A stretch of DNA of 64,000 nucleotides. It comes from Desulfotomaculum copahuensis (GTDB lineage Bacteria; Bacillota; Desulfotomaculia; Desulfotomaculales; Desulfovirgulaceae). The DNA lies in the NCBI RefSeq assembly GCF_001655685.1, contig NZ_LYVF01000158.1, positions 124,001 to 188,000 of the forward strand, in the 5' to 3' direction. Position 1 is the first letter of the stretch. Each line of letters opens with the position of its first letter. The position numbers and the translations under genes are program-made. Below the pieces are notes generated by a model. That model was not told where the DNA came from. It saw only the letters and a program-made list of their open reading frames with translations, and did not search any database. Positions 8,331 to 16,434 of this stretch are shown here, piece by piece.

Positions 8331-9714
8331 CTTTCACCCCCGGAAAAATTATCGTCACCACGGTTCCCCGGTCCGGTGCGCCGATCAGTTCAATGCGGCC
8401 GCCATTGTTTTCCACCACCCGGCGCACAAAATCCAGGCCCAGTCCGGACGAACGGCCGCTGCCGCTAAATCCGTATTCCCAAACGTGCTCCAGTTCATCC
8501 GGATCAATGCCCGCGCCGTTGTCGGCCACCACCAGTACCACACCGCCGGCGGCGTCCCGGCCGGCGCGGATCTGAATCACGCCGCCGTCTTTGGCATTGA
8601 TGGCCGCAATGGCATTTTCGATCAGGTTGATCAGCGCCCGGACCACCCGGATGAAGTTGATCCGCAGGGGGGGCAAATCCGGGGCGATATCAAATTTAAT
8701 CTTCCCCCGGGTGGTGATCCGGACCGCTACATGAGCGCGGACGTAATCAATCAACTGGTCGACAGTAACATCTTTACGCATTTCATCGTAAAGCATTTCT
8801 GAAATCATATCGTTCAACCGGTCCACCCCTTGCGTGATCCGGTGCGTATATTCATGAATTTTGACATCTGCCACTTTCATGGCCACCAGGGAGTTGAGTC
8901 CCTGAATGGTCATCAGGGGCGTCTTCAAATCATGCACCAGGGAAAGCATTTCTTTTTGCACCTGTGCCTCGGCGGCCTGCATGCGCAGGCGCTCCATTTC
9001 CATTTCCCGGCGCTCCGTTTCCCGGAGCACCGCCATGCGGTTGATGTTCAAAGCCGTCAGCCCGGCCACGGCGGCCGCGGAAATAAAAAACGACAGAAAC
9101 AGGGAAATGGACACCATATTCAGCACCTGTTTGTCCTGCAAAAAGATCCCCGCCATACGCATGGCATCGGGCAGATCGCCGCGCCCGAAACCCGGGGCGG
9201 AAAGTGCCGGCGCCAGATCCAGCCAGAAAAAGGCCAGGCAAAGCTGCAGCAGTACCAGCGTGGGCAGGAAAATGTTATGACGCAACAGACCGGGCAGGAA
9301 GATCAGTCCAATGGCCAATACGAACATAGGCGCCAGGTAGTTCCAGGGCGCACCGGAATGGGCACCGGCAAGCACATAAACAACCCCGGCCGCAGCCGCC
9401 GGCAGGACTGCTTCCCGCAGCCAGGACGGTTTTTCCGGCAGCGGCAGGGTCATGCCGAGCACGAAAGCGCTCCAGAAGCAGGGCATGATCACCAGTGTAC
9501 GCAAAAAGACAAAAATAGCCGCCGCCCAGATTAACCGCCCGCTGTCCCCGGACAGTATGCTTTTTTCCACCAGATCCTCCACCAGGTTGAACTGCGGCTG
9601 CAGCGCGTGATTCAACCACGGGGGTGAGACAAGCAGCAGGATAACCGGCGCAGACAGCAGGTAGGGACGGAAACGGTCAACGGAAGGCGGAATTGAGGGG
9701 AACTTCAAGTTCAT
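8305..9714 (-). CDS. Membrane sensor histidine kinase
   Basis: Protein of 469 residues. The N-terminal 220 residues contain about six to seven hydrophobic segments and few extracytoplasmic loops, so the sensor is largely intramembrane. A short coiled linker (RETERREMEMERLRMQAAEAQVQ) leads to the H-box SLVHDLKTPLMTI with His261. The ATPase domain has the N-box NLIENAIAAINA, G1 VVADNGAGIDPDE and G2 GLGLDFVRRVV. The RR gene follows with a 26-nt overlap. GGCGGGGAT precedes the ATG. The 5' end overlaps the DUF6305 gene by 38 nt, suggesting that all three products are made together. Confidence 0.9.
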   Translation of the reverse strand: MNLKFPSIPPSVDRFRPYLLSAPVILLLVSPPWLNHALQPQFNLVEDLVEKSILSGDSGRLIWAAAIFVFLRTLVIMPCFWSAFVLGMTLPLPEKPSWLREAVLPAAAAGVVYVLAGAHSGAPWNYLAPMFVLAIGLIFLPGLLRHNIFLPTLVLLQLCLAFFWLDLAPALSAPGFGRGDLPDAMRMAGIFLQDKQVLNMVSISLFLSFFISAAAVAGLTALNINRMAVLRETERREMEMERLRMQAAEAQVQKEMLSLVHDLKTPLMTIQGLNSLVAMKVADVKIHEYTHRITQGVDRLNDMISEMLYDEMRKDVTVDQLIDYVRAHVAVRITTRGKIKFDIAPDLPPLRINFIRVVRALINLIENAIAAINAKDGGVIQIRAGRDAAGGVVLVVADNGAGIDPDELEHVWEYGFSGSGRSSGLGLDFVRRVVENNGGRIELIGAPDRGTVVTIIFPGVKDDDQDSGH

Positions 9715-10285
9715 TAATCCCCGCCACCTCCGTCAGGGGTATATTCCGGGCACGGGTGAGCCTGGTAAACAGGCCGTCCTGATCGCCGTCCCCGGCCACC
9801 AGGACATAACTTGCCAGGGGCACGACTGCGTTGATCAACTGGTCGTTCAACCCGCCCCGCCGGTCCATGCCGCCCGGGTGCACCACAATAATTGGTATGT
9901 GCCGGTCCGCCGCATAATCAACCAGATTCAACACCCGGTTCTTTTCATCATCCGCAGTGGTATAAATGCTGCTGATCCCGGCCGGGCTCACACCGAGCAC
10001 CAGAATCAGACTCTCCTTGTCCGCCAGATCGGCCGGGGTGCCCTGGTAATGGTAATCATAGTCCAGATTGAGTTGTTCGCACATTTTAGCCACAATCAAC
10101 CCTTCCGCTCCCAGGCCGGCGGTGGTGACCAGCACCGGCTCTCTGGCAATGGGGGCGGGCAGGTTGGGATAAGTATAGGTGTTTTGATGCCGGCGGCCGG
10201 TCAGCGCGTTAATCGCCAGCAGCAGGGCTACGGCCAGGAGAATGTATTTCCACGGGCGCATTCCGGACCGCCCTTTCCCGGACAT
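9677..10285 (-). CDS. Membrane-anchored DUF6305-type protein, first gene of a two-component operon
   Basis: 202 residues. An N-terminal membrane helix (WKYILLAVALLLAINAL) is followed by an extracytoplasmic domain with a Rossmann-like pattern: EPVLVTTAGLGAEGLIVAKM, then ESLILVLGVSPAGISS, then HIPIIVVHPGGMDRRGG, then ASYVLVAGDGDQDG. I recognise it as similar to DUF6305 proteins, function unknown. Its 3' end overlaps the kinase gene, so it may be an accessory ligand-binding component for that kinase (inference). Two starts are possible: the ATG at 10285, and an ATG eight codons later that would give a shorter tail before the helix. Confidence 0.72.
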   Translation of the reverse strand: MSGKGRSGMRPWKYILLAVALLLAINALTGRRHQNTYTYPNLPAPIAREPVLVTTAGLGAEGLIVAKMCEQLNLDYDYHYQGTPADLADKESLILVLGVSPAGISSIYTTADDEKNRVLNLVDYAADRHIPIIVVHPGGMDRRGGLNDQLINAVVPLASYVLVAGDGDQDGLFTRLTRARNIPLTEVAGINELEVPLNSAFR

Positions 10286-10433
10286 TATTTTCCCGCCGCC
10301 TCCGGTTTAAAAGACGATGCACGCCTTTTTTAACCGGCACGGCTCCAAGCGGCTGCAATCCTGGTCTAAATTTCTGCGTGGTACACCTATTTCCTGCCTT
10401 TTAACGGGGAAATTGGGCCGGGAAAAATATCCT

Positions 10434-10497
10434 GTAACAAAGCCGTAACAAATTGCCAATGATTTTGTGACAAATGTCGGTTATAATATAGTCGGCA
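10434..10497 (+). promoter_or_regulatory. Three phased direct repeats and -10 box upstream of the DUF2680 gene
   Basis: Direct repeats GTAACAAA (10434-10441), GTAACAAA (10445-10452) and GTGACAAA (10467-10474) are spaced 11 and 22 bp apart, so they lie on one face of the helix. A TATAAT -10 (10492-10497) follows, with no recognisable -35. The pattern is typical of tandem sites for OmpR-family activators. The 13835-14518 regulator is a nearby candidate, which is inference. Confidence 0.6.
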
Positions 10498-10527
10498 GTA
10501 AAAAATTCCAGCAAGGAGGTGAATCCA

Positions 10528-10938
10528 ATGAAGAAAAAATTGATCGCTGTTCTGGTTGTGGTGCTGGTCCTGGCTTTGGCCGTGCCCGCACTGGCCGCCA
10601 CCGTTTCCCAAAGCCTGACCCCGGATCAAGCCAAACAAATCAATTCACTGCAGCAGCAAATGCTCAACCTGCGCAGTCAAATGGTGGATAAAATGGTGCA
10701 GTTCGGCCAACTGACACCCGAACAGGGACAGCAAATCAAGGCGAACATCCAGTCCCGGGTGCAGTATCTGCAGCAAAATCCCGGACAGGCCGGCTACGGC
10801 CCCGGTTTTTGCGGCGGCTACGGCATGCGCGGTTACGGCAACGGCCGCGGCGGTTGGGGTCCCGGCGGCATGATGGGAGGCTGCTGGAACAACCGGGCCC
10901 CGTCCGCCCCCGCTCCCAATACATCCAGCGGCAACTAG
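10528..10938 (+). CDS. Secreted DUF2680 (YckD-like) protein with Gly/Met-rich tail
   Basis: 136 residues with a Sec signal peptide (MKKKLIAVLVVVLVLALAVPALA). A helical segment follows (SLTPDQAKQINSLQQQMLNL...VQFGQLTPEQGQQIKANI) that fits the DUF2680/YckD pattern. The last 50 residues are Gly-, Tyr-, Trp- and Met-rich (GPGFCGGYGMRG, GGMMGGCWNN) with two cysteines. AAGGAGGTGAATCC gives the ATG at 10528; the in-frame GTG nine bases earlier is inside the ribosome site. Function is unknown. The layout recalls small envelope-stress or metal-responsive periplasmic proteins, but nothing proves it. It is monocistronic, with phased repeats upstream and a strong terminator downstream. Confidence 0.8.
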   Translation: MKKKLIAVLVVVLVLALAVPALAATVSQSLTPDQAKQINSLQQQMLNLRSQMVDKMVQFGQLTPEQGQQIKANIQSRVQYLQQNPGQAGYGPGFCGGYGMRGYGNGRGGWGPGGMMGGCWNNRAPSAPAPNTSSGN

Positions 10939-10974
10939 GGGCAACCCCCCAAGCCGCTCCCGCTCCACCTTTCG

Positions 10975-11001
10975 CCAGGCGGCGCCAACCGCCTGGTTTT
11001 T
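10975..11001 (+). terminator. Terminator of the DUF2680 gene
   Basis: Perfect 8-bp stem CCAGGCGG / CCGCCTGG with loop CGCCAA, followed by TTTTT. Confidence 0.85.
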
Positions 11002-11114
11002 CATGTCCGTACAGCGGTATCCAAATGCAAAAAAAACGGGCCTTTATGGCGACCGTACCGGAGGGGTGACCAGTACCGGTCCGGAAACGAAACATGACCG
11101 GTGCTTTTCGGCAA

Positions 11115-11189
11115 GCGGACCGGCAGCGCGCATCGCACTGCCGGTCCGCAGTTAAAAAACCGGCCTTCCGCACCTGTTTGTGATATAAT
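11115..11189 (+). promoter_or_regulatory. 12-bp hairpin and extended -10 promoter of the PtsI-C-like gene
   Basis: A perfect 12-bp inverted repeat, GCGGACCGGCAG / CTGCCGGTCCGC (11115-11149), has no T-run on either strand. An extended -10, TGATATAAT (11181-11189), follows without a clear -35. Transcription would start near 11196, 29 nt before the proposed TTG start. The hairpin's role is unknown. Confidence 0.5.
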
Positions 11190-11224
11190 AATCTGGATTT
11201 GGATTAGTTAGTGGAGTGAAGCCT

Positions 11225-12211
11225 TTGAAAACGGAAGAACATATTACTTTGACCGCCGACGGACATCCGGTGCGGCTGACGGCGCTGATCAACCATCCGG
11301 AGGAGGCCGCCGGGGCCGTGGAACTGGGCGCGGACGGCCTCGCACTGTGGGATGCCGGCTTATCCGGAAACCGGCCGGACCACACGCCGCCGGAAGAAGA
11401 CTACCGGGCGGTTTTTCAACAGGCGGCCCGGGCGGCGGCGGGCAGGCCGGTAACCGTCCGCACGGACGCGGCGCAGTTTTATCCCGGCCGTGAAACAACC
11501 GGAGGGTGCGCATGCCGGTCCGGTCCTCCGCCGGGAACAGGTTTTGAAGGGCATCCCCCCGGCCGGCCGCCGGATCCCGCGGCCGCGCCGCCCCGCCGGC
11601 TGTTGCGGCAGCTGCGGGCAATACTCGAAGCCGGCGCCGGCGGCCGTTTCCATATTCTTTTCCCGCCGCTCCGGCAGGTGGAGGAGTTGAAGCAGTACCG
11701 GGCCTGGTTGAACCTGGCCCGGGAAGAACTGGCGGCGGAAGGTTTTCGTCCGCCCCAGCCGGCGGCCGGCATGCTGGTGGAAATACCCGCCGTAACCGCC
11801 ATGCTGGAATTATTCGCCCACGAACTGAACTTCATCTGTCTGGGCGAAAACCTGCTCTGGCACTCCCTGGTCCTGCCGGAAGATCACCCGGTCCGCCGCG
11901 CCATAGACTGCTCCTTTCATCCGGCATTGCTCTACCAGGCCCGGCTGCTGCTGGAAACCGCCCACCGCCGGCGTAAAAAAGCGGCCCTGAGTGCGCCGGC
12001 CGCCGGCGAACCGGCGGCGGTACCCCTTTTTCTGGCTATGGGCCTGGACGAATTGATCATGCCGGCAGAAAAAATTCCGGCCGTCCGCCGGGTGGTGGAA
12101 CGGCTGACCCTGCCCGAGGCCAGGCTGATCGGGGCCAAGGCCATGTCCTTTCCCACCGCCGCCGGAGTGAAAAACTACGCCGGGGAAGCGCTGGCGCGGC
12201 TCATGCGCTAA
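11225..12211 (+). CDS. Degenerate PEP-utilising enzyme TIM-barrel protein (PtsI C-terminal-domain paralogue)
   Basis: About 328 residues resembling only the C-terminal PEP-binding barrel of enzyme I/PpsA. Recognisable are RPVTVRTDAAQF, RRLLRQLRAILEAGAGGRFHILFPPLRQVEELK, GMLVEIPAVTAMLELFAHELNFICLGENLL and LFLAMGLDELIMPAEKIPAVRRV. The swivelling histidine domain is absent. The catalytic-cysteine segment (normally MCGE followed by AGD) has become SAPAAGEPAA, and the NPALG-type substrate loop is replaced by a Pro/Gly-rich stretch, so PEP turnover is unlikely. GGAG lies 8 nt before a TTG at 11225; a GTG at 11216 is possible but has no ribosome site. It overlaps the convergent kinase gene by 11 nt. 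Confidence 0.7.
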   Translation: MKTEEHITLTADGHPVRLTALINHPEEAAGAVELGADGLALWDAGLSGNRPDHTPPEEDYRAVFQQAARAAAGRPVTVRTDAAQFYPGRETTGGCACRSGPPPGTGFEGHPPGRPPDPAAAPPRRLLRQLRAILEAGAGGRFHILFPPLRQVEELKQYRAWLNLAREELAAEGFRPPQPAAGMLVEIPAVTAMLELFAHELNFICLGENLLWHSLVLPEDHPVRRAIDCSFHPALLYQARLLLETAHRRRKKAALSAPAAGEPAAVPLFLAMGLDELIMPAEKIPAVRRVVERLTLPEARLIGAKAMSFPTAAGVKNYAGEALARLMR

Positions 12212-13838
12212 CGGTGTTCAGAGCGAACATAAAGGCGGTCCCCCTGCCGGGTTCGCTCTCCACTTTTATGGTGCCGCCGTGCAGTTCAATAATCTGCCTG
12301 GCGATGGCCAGGCCCAGGCCGCTGCCGGCGGAGCGCTGGCGGGAACGATCGGCCTTGTAAAACCGCTCCCAGATCAGGGGCAATTCATCGGCCGGAATTC
12401 CCGGACCGGTATCACGCACGGACATGATCACCCGTCCGTTTTCCAGCCGGGCGGCCACTTCAACCCGCCCGCCGGACGGGGTTACCCGCAGGGCGTTATC
12501 CACCAGGTTGATCAGCACCTGGGCCAGCCGGTCGGCGTCCCCGTATACCGGCGGCAGGTTTTCCGGCGCGGTGGTTTCCAGCGCCACCTGTTTTCCGGCC
12601 GCTAAACCGGCAAACTTTTCTCCCACCCGGCGCACCAGTTCACTGGGGCTGACCGGTTCGCTTTTTATGATCACCTTGCCGGCCTCCATGCGCCGCAAAT
12701 CCAGCAGATCATCCACCAGCCGGCGCAGGCGCAGGGTTTCTTCCAGGATGTTTTGCAAATATTGCTGCCGCTGGTTTTCATCCCGGGCCAGACCGTCAAT
12801 GACCGCTTCGGTGTAACCCTGCACAATGGTCAGCGGCGTGCGCAGCTCGTGGGAAACGTTGGCTACAAATTCCCGTCTGGTGGCGTCCAGCCGGTGCAGG
12901 GCATCAATTTTTTCCTGTAACTCGCCGGAAAGAGTGTTTAATGATTCGGCCAGATCGCCGATTTCGTCCCGGGAGCGCACCGGGACGCGGCGGGAAAAAT
13001 CGCCGGCCGCCATGGCCCGCGCCGCCCGGTTCATCTGCACCAGCGGCCCGCTCAAAGTGCGGGAAACGAGCAAACTCAACAGGGTGGCGGCCAGCGCGCC
13101 CAAAATCAGCGCCCAAAGGCTGGCCTGCTGCAGCGCCTTCAGATTGGCCGCCAGGGGAGCCAGCGGCGCATGGATGAACAGGGCGCCGGTAACCCGGTTG
13201 TCCTGCCGGATGGGTATCCCGGCCACCAGCACATCGGTATTGAAGTACTGGTTATGCTCCTGGTGCACCACGCTTTTGCCCTGCAGTACCTGGAGCATTT
13301 CCTGCTGGCTGAACGGCATCACCTCGACAATACCGCGGCTCACCGGGATGGAACAGCCGTCCGGGTTGCCCCGGTCTGTGAAGCCGGAACCGGAAACGGC
13401 GCCGGTCCGCCCCTGTCCGGAACCGCCGGTGCCTCTCCAGCCCGGTGGAACCGCGGGGTTTTGCCGGCCGGGGCTTCCCTTCCCCGCCCCCCGGAAGCCC
13501 TGCCCGGCACCCGGACCGGACGGACCGGGCTGGTGTATCATGCCCATCATGCCCATGGCCTGCCAGTGTTCGATCAGCCCCCGGGTATCCACCACCATCA
13601 CACTGGCGTTCATCAGACTGGCCAGCAGGCCGACCTGCTGGGCGGCCAGGGAGGGATCCTGTTCGCTGCCGATCACCCCGGCCAGCCGCTCGCCCTCATC
13701 AAGCAGGCGGGTGGCCTGCTGCTCGTAATAGATGTTCTCCAGAGCGCCGGACTGGATCAGCGCCGAAAGACCGAGCACCACCACTACCAGCAAAAGCATG
13801 GCCAGCCAGAGTTTGGCCACGATTCCGCGTAATTTCAT
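12201..13838 (-). CDS. Sensor histidine kinase with HAMP domain and Gly/Pro-rich sensor insertion
   Basis: 545 residues. A membrane helix at 9-31 is followed by an extracytoplasmic domain of about 200 residues, a second helix near 235-257, then HAMP, an H-box (FVANVSHELRTPL, His near 329) and a full ATPase domain (NLVDNALRVTP, DTGPGIP, GSGLGLAIARQI). The sensor domain carries a low-complexity insertion of about 60 residues between MGMMGMIHQPG and GIVEVMPFS, rich in Gly, Pro, Ser and Arg. ATG overlaps the regulator stop by 4 nt (ATGA), so the two are translationally coupled. The inducing signal is unknown. Confidence 0.9.
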   Translation of the reverse strand: MKLRGIVAKLWLAMLLLVVVVLGLSALIQSGALENIYYEQQATRLLDEGERLAGVIGSEQDPSLAAQQVGLLASLMNASVMVVDTRGLIEHWQAMGMMGMIHQPGPSGPGAGQGFRGAGKGSPGRQNPAVPPGWRGTGGSGQGRTGAVSGSGFTDRGNPDGCSIPVSRGIVEVMPFSQQEMLQVLQGKSVVHQEHNQYFNTDVLVAGIPIRQDNRVTGALFIHAPLAPLAANLKALQQASLWALILGALAATLLSLLVSRTLSGPLVQMNRAARAMAAGDFSRRVPVRSRDEIGDLAESLNTLSGELQEKIDALHRLDATRREFVANVSHELRTPLTIVQGYTEAVIDGLARDENQRQQYLQNILEETLRLRRLVDDLLDLRRMEAGKVIIKSEPVSPSELVRRVGEKFAGLAAGKQVALETTAPENLPPVYGDADRLAQVLINLVDNALRVTPSGGRVEVAARLENGRVIMSVRDTGPGIPADELPLIWERFYKADRSRQRSAGSGLGLAIARQIIELHGGTIKVESEPGRGTAFMFALNTVSA

Positions 13839-14518
13839 TTACTCACCTCAAATTTATATCCCACGCCCCACACGGTGCTTACATATTGGGGTGCCCCCTT
13901 GACGCGGGCCAGTTTTTCCCGCAACCTGGTCACATGAGTGTCCACCGTACGCACCTCGCCGAAGAAATCGTATCCCCACACATTTTCCAGCAACTGCTCA
14001 CGGGTATATACCCGGCCCGGGGACTGGGCGAGAAAATAAAGCAGGTCATACTCCTTCGGGGTCAGGGATACCGGCCGTCCGAGCACAGTCACCTGCCGGG
14101 ACGACGGATCGATGCTCAAGCCGTCGAACTGCAGCCTGCCTTTCTTCGGTTCTTCAGGCAACGTACGGCGCAGCACCGCTTTGACCCGGGCCACCATCTC
14201 GCGCGGACTGAAAGGCTTGACCATATAATCATCCGCACCCAGTTCCAGGCCGAGCACCCGGTCGATTTCATCACCCCGGGCGGTGAGCATGATTATCGGC
14301 ACGCTTGAGTTTTTGCGCACCTCCCGGCAGACCGCCCAGCCGTCAACATCCGGCATCATTAAATCAAGAATCACCAGGTCGAAATTTTCCCGGCTCAATA
14401 TATCCAGCGCCTGCCGGCCGTTTTCCGCCTCCGTAACCTGAAAGCCCTCCGGTTCCAGGTAGATGCGGATTAATTCCCTGATTTTCTGCTCGTCATCAAC
14501 AACCAGAATATTGGGCAT
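13835..14518 (-). CDS. OmpR/PhoB-family response regulator
   Basis: 227 residues. The receiver domain has DDE at the N-terminus, the phosphoacceptor Asp in LVILDLMMPDVDGW, Thr/Ala in MLTARG and Lys in YMVKPFSP. The C-terminal winged helix (VSLTPKEYDLLYFLAQSPGR) ends with the recognition-wing pattern VDTHVTRLREKL. The ATG at 14518 follows GGGGGAGTGACGGCA. The frame is open upstream, but that extension crosses a terminator and is not coding. Partner of the kinase downstream. OmpR-type proteins bind tandem repeats with about 11-bp phasing, such as those at 10434-10474. Confidence 0.93.
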   Translation of the reverse strand: MPNILVVDDEQKIRELIRIYLEPEGFQVTEAENGRQALDILSRENFDLVILDLMMPDVDGWAVCREVRKNSSVPIIMLTARGDEIDRVLGLELGADDYMVKPFSPREMVARVKAVLRRTLPEEPKKGRLQFDGLSIDPSSRQVTVLGRPVSLTPKEYDLLYFLAQSPGRVYTREQLLENVWGYDFFGEVRTVDTHVTRLREKLARVKGAPQYVSTVWGVGYKFEVSK

Positions 14519-14593
14519 TGCCGTCACTCCCCCAGGCAACAATATATCATATCGAAACATTTTTTGCACCAGACGTCTTCCCGACCGGAAGGC

Positions 14594-14619
14594 AAAAAAA
14601 AGCACCACCGCAGTGGTGC
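14594..14619 (-). terminator. Terminator of the triple winged-helix gene
   Basis: On the minus strand GCACCAC-TGCG-GTGGTGC is followed by eight T. It separates the gene at 14689-16104 from the regulator operon downstream. Confidence 0.88.
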
Positions 14620-14688
14620 CCGGACTGGTTAATTCCACCCCCGCCCGGCGCCTTTTCGTGCACGGCGCGGCAGGCGGCACGGGTGTTT

Positions 14689-16104
14689 TTACACCGCCTG
14701 CCGGCCGTGATAGCCGCCGAACCAGGAACAAAGGCGGACGGCCATACGGACCAGGGGATTTCTGAGATGCATTTTCAGGCGCCGGTATTCCTCCTGGCAA
14801 TGAGTCAGTTCCTGCTGGAGCAACTGACGGGAACGATGTCCCTCGTCCCCCTTTTCCAGTGATTCCTTGAGATCATTGGTCAATAAATTGATTTCTTCAC
14901 GTAAACGGCGCTCCTCCTGCCGGGCCGTCTCCTGAACGCGCTCCAGCTTCTGGCGCAATTCCACGATCTCGGTCTGCAGTTCGGCCACCCTGGTGGCATG
15001 ACGATCTTTGAGGTCGGCCAGGCGCCCCTTGTTCTCCCGCTCCCTTTCCTTATATTGCTGCAACTTGCTGAACAACGATTCCAGGCTGGCCTGGTTTTTG
15101 GCATTGTTTTGCTGCAACTGATGGATTTCCTTTTCAGCGTCCCGGGCACGCTGCACCCACAGCCGGCACTGATGCAGTATACTGTTGGCTTTGGCCTCCA
15201 ACTTGTTGATATGCTCCCGGTAGCGGAAAATTTCCTTTTTGCGCAATGAGAGCAACAGTTCCTTTTCGGCCATCTGGGTGACCAGGTATTCATGACGGTT
15301 GATCTCCTCCGCCCGCTGGGCCAGAGCCGCCGCCGCCTCCCGGTGGGCGGCGCCGGCCTCCTGCAACTGGTTTTCCAACAGGGTCACCCTTTTGCGCCAG
15401 CGCTCGCGGTCCCGCCGCCAGCGCTGTTTCTGCCGGTTCAGAGAACCCAGGTAGCGTTTGATCAACCCTTCATAGGCAGCCTGAATGGACGGATTATATG
15501 ACCAGACTCCGCCGCCCAGCAGCTCAAAAAACGGGAATTTACGTAAGACGCCTTCCACCGCCGGCATACTGGTGGGACGCCAGGCGTTGACCACCTCGTA
15601 AAGCTGCGGCAGCAGCAACCCGCCTGGATGCAGTTTCAGCGCTTTAATCACCAGATGCTTGAGGGCGAATTGGCCGGCCTCCACTTCCCACTCGGTCAGA
15701 CCCCAGTGGCCATTGTTAAGCTGAATGAAGCGGCCGTCCGCGATCAGCGCCGCCTCATCCGTGAACAGGCGCCGTATCTTCTTGTTTTTGCTCTTGATCG
15801 CCCCGGTTTTGACCACCTCCTTCAGGCTTAAAGGCTGCTGGCGCTTGAGCAGCAGGGAATAAAAGCCGTCGTTTTCCCGTTGCCCCTCCAGGTCCAGGTG
15901 CCAGCCGTTGTTGTTATCCACATAAAAGCAGGCGTGCTGGCGCAGGCACTGGGTTACTTTTTCCTCTACCTGGGGCAGGGTATAGTCACGAAGCATTTTC
16001 CGGTGTACATAAGGGGTCAGTTCGGCCACCGTCAAAGCTTCAAAAAAGAATAACGTTTTTTTCAACACATCGGTCAGTGAATGCAGCTTGCCCTCCAAAG
16101 TCAC
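14689..16104 (-). CDS. Triple winged-helix (HARE-HTH-like) protein with long C-terminal coiled coil
   Basis: 471 residues; no family name recognised. Residues about 15-205 contain three similar modules of roughly 60 residues. Each ends in an aromatic wing: ACFYVDNNNGWHLDL, then GRFIQLNNGHWGLTEW, then FFELLGGGVWSYNP. The pattern resembles HARE-type winged helices, as in the RNA polymerase delta subunit. Residues about 215-445 are a charged heptad-rich coiled coil (many E, K, Q, R, L). A short basic, aromatic tail follows (RMAVRLCSWFGGYHGRQAV). A GTG start at 16104 is preceded by GAAGGAAGG. Monocistronic with its own terminator. It could be a nucleoid- or polymerase-associated structural protein; the function is unknown. 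Confidence 0.75.
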   Translation of the reverse strand: MTLEGKLHSLTDVLKKTLFFFEALTVAELTPYVHRKMLRDYTLPQVEEKVTQCLRQHACFYVDNNNGWHLDLEGQRENDGFYSLLLKRQQPLSLKEVVKTGAIKSKNKKIRRLFTDEAALIADGRFIQLNNGHWGLTEWEVEAGQFALKHLVIKALKLHPGGLLLPQLYEVVNAWRPTSMPAVEGVLRKFPFFELLGGGVWSYNPSIQAAYEGLIKRYLGSLNRQKQRWRRDRERWRKRVTLLENQLQEAGAAHREAAAALAQRAEEINRHEYLVTQMAEKELLLSLRKKEIFRYREHINKLEAKANSILHQCRLWVQRARDAEKEIHQLQQNNAKNQASLESLFSKLQQYKERERENKGRLADLKDRHATRVAELQTEIVELRQKLERVQETARQEERRLREEINLLTNDLKESLEKGDEGHRSRQLLQQELTHCQEEYRRLKMHLRNPLVRMAVRLCSWFGGYHGRQAV

Positions 16105-16434
16105 TTCACCTTCCTTCTAAAATGTCCCGATCAGACATACATATTCCATATTTACCTTCATATACCTGCCTGACGGAAAAATAATTTTCCACTATTTTCC
16201 TCCACATTTCCCCTTCAACCCGGTTTTTCATCCGCCGGAACGACATCTCCGAGCAGCGGCGGCTCACCGCCCTTGGCGCGCAAGAGGGCACCGCCTGCGG
16301 CGCGGGCGGCGGTAAAAGGAAAATTTATGAGCGGCCCATTGTCAGGTGACGGACAGGTAAGCTATAATGGTTAATAACCCCGGCTGAAAAAATCACCCCG
16401 TGCATGACCGGAAAAACCCGTCCGAGGTGATCTG
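16105..16434. other. Intergenic region between divergent genes
   Basis: 330 nt. It contains a perfect dyad GGAAAA-ATAA-TTTTCC (16175-16190) and the acuA promoter (16339-16368). On the minus strand a frame of 61 codons (16106-16291) abuts the next gene, but it lacks a recognisable product. Nothing else seen. Confidence 0.5.
16339..16368 (+). promoter_or_regulatory. SigA-type promoter of acuA
   Basis: -35 TTGTCA (16339-16344), 18-nt spacer, -10 TATAAT (16363-16368), about 67 nt before the acuA start. Confidence 0.75.

Noticed and set aside
16106..16291. 61-codon frame directly upstream of the triple winged-helix gene
   Set aside because: Composition and sequence give no recognisable product. 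Possible ribosome sites fit only internal starts, and the region is AT-rich promoter-like DNA.
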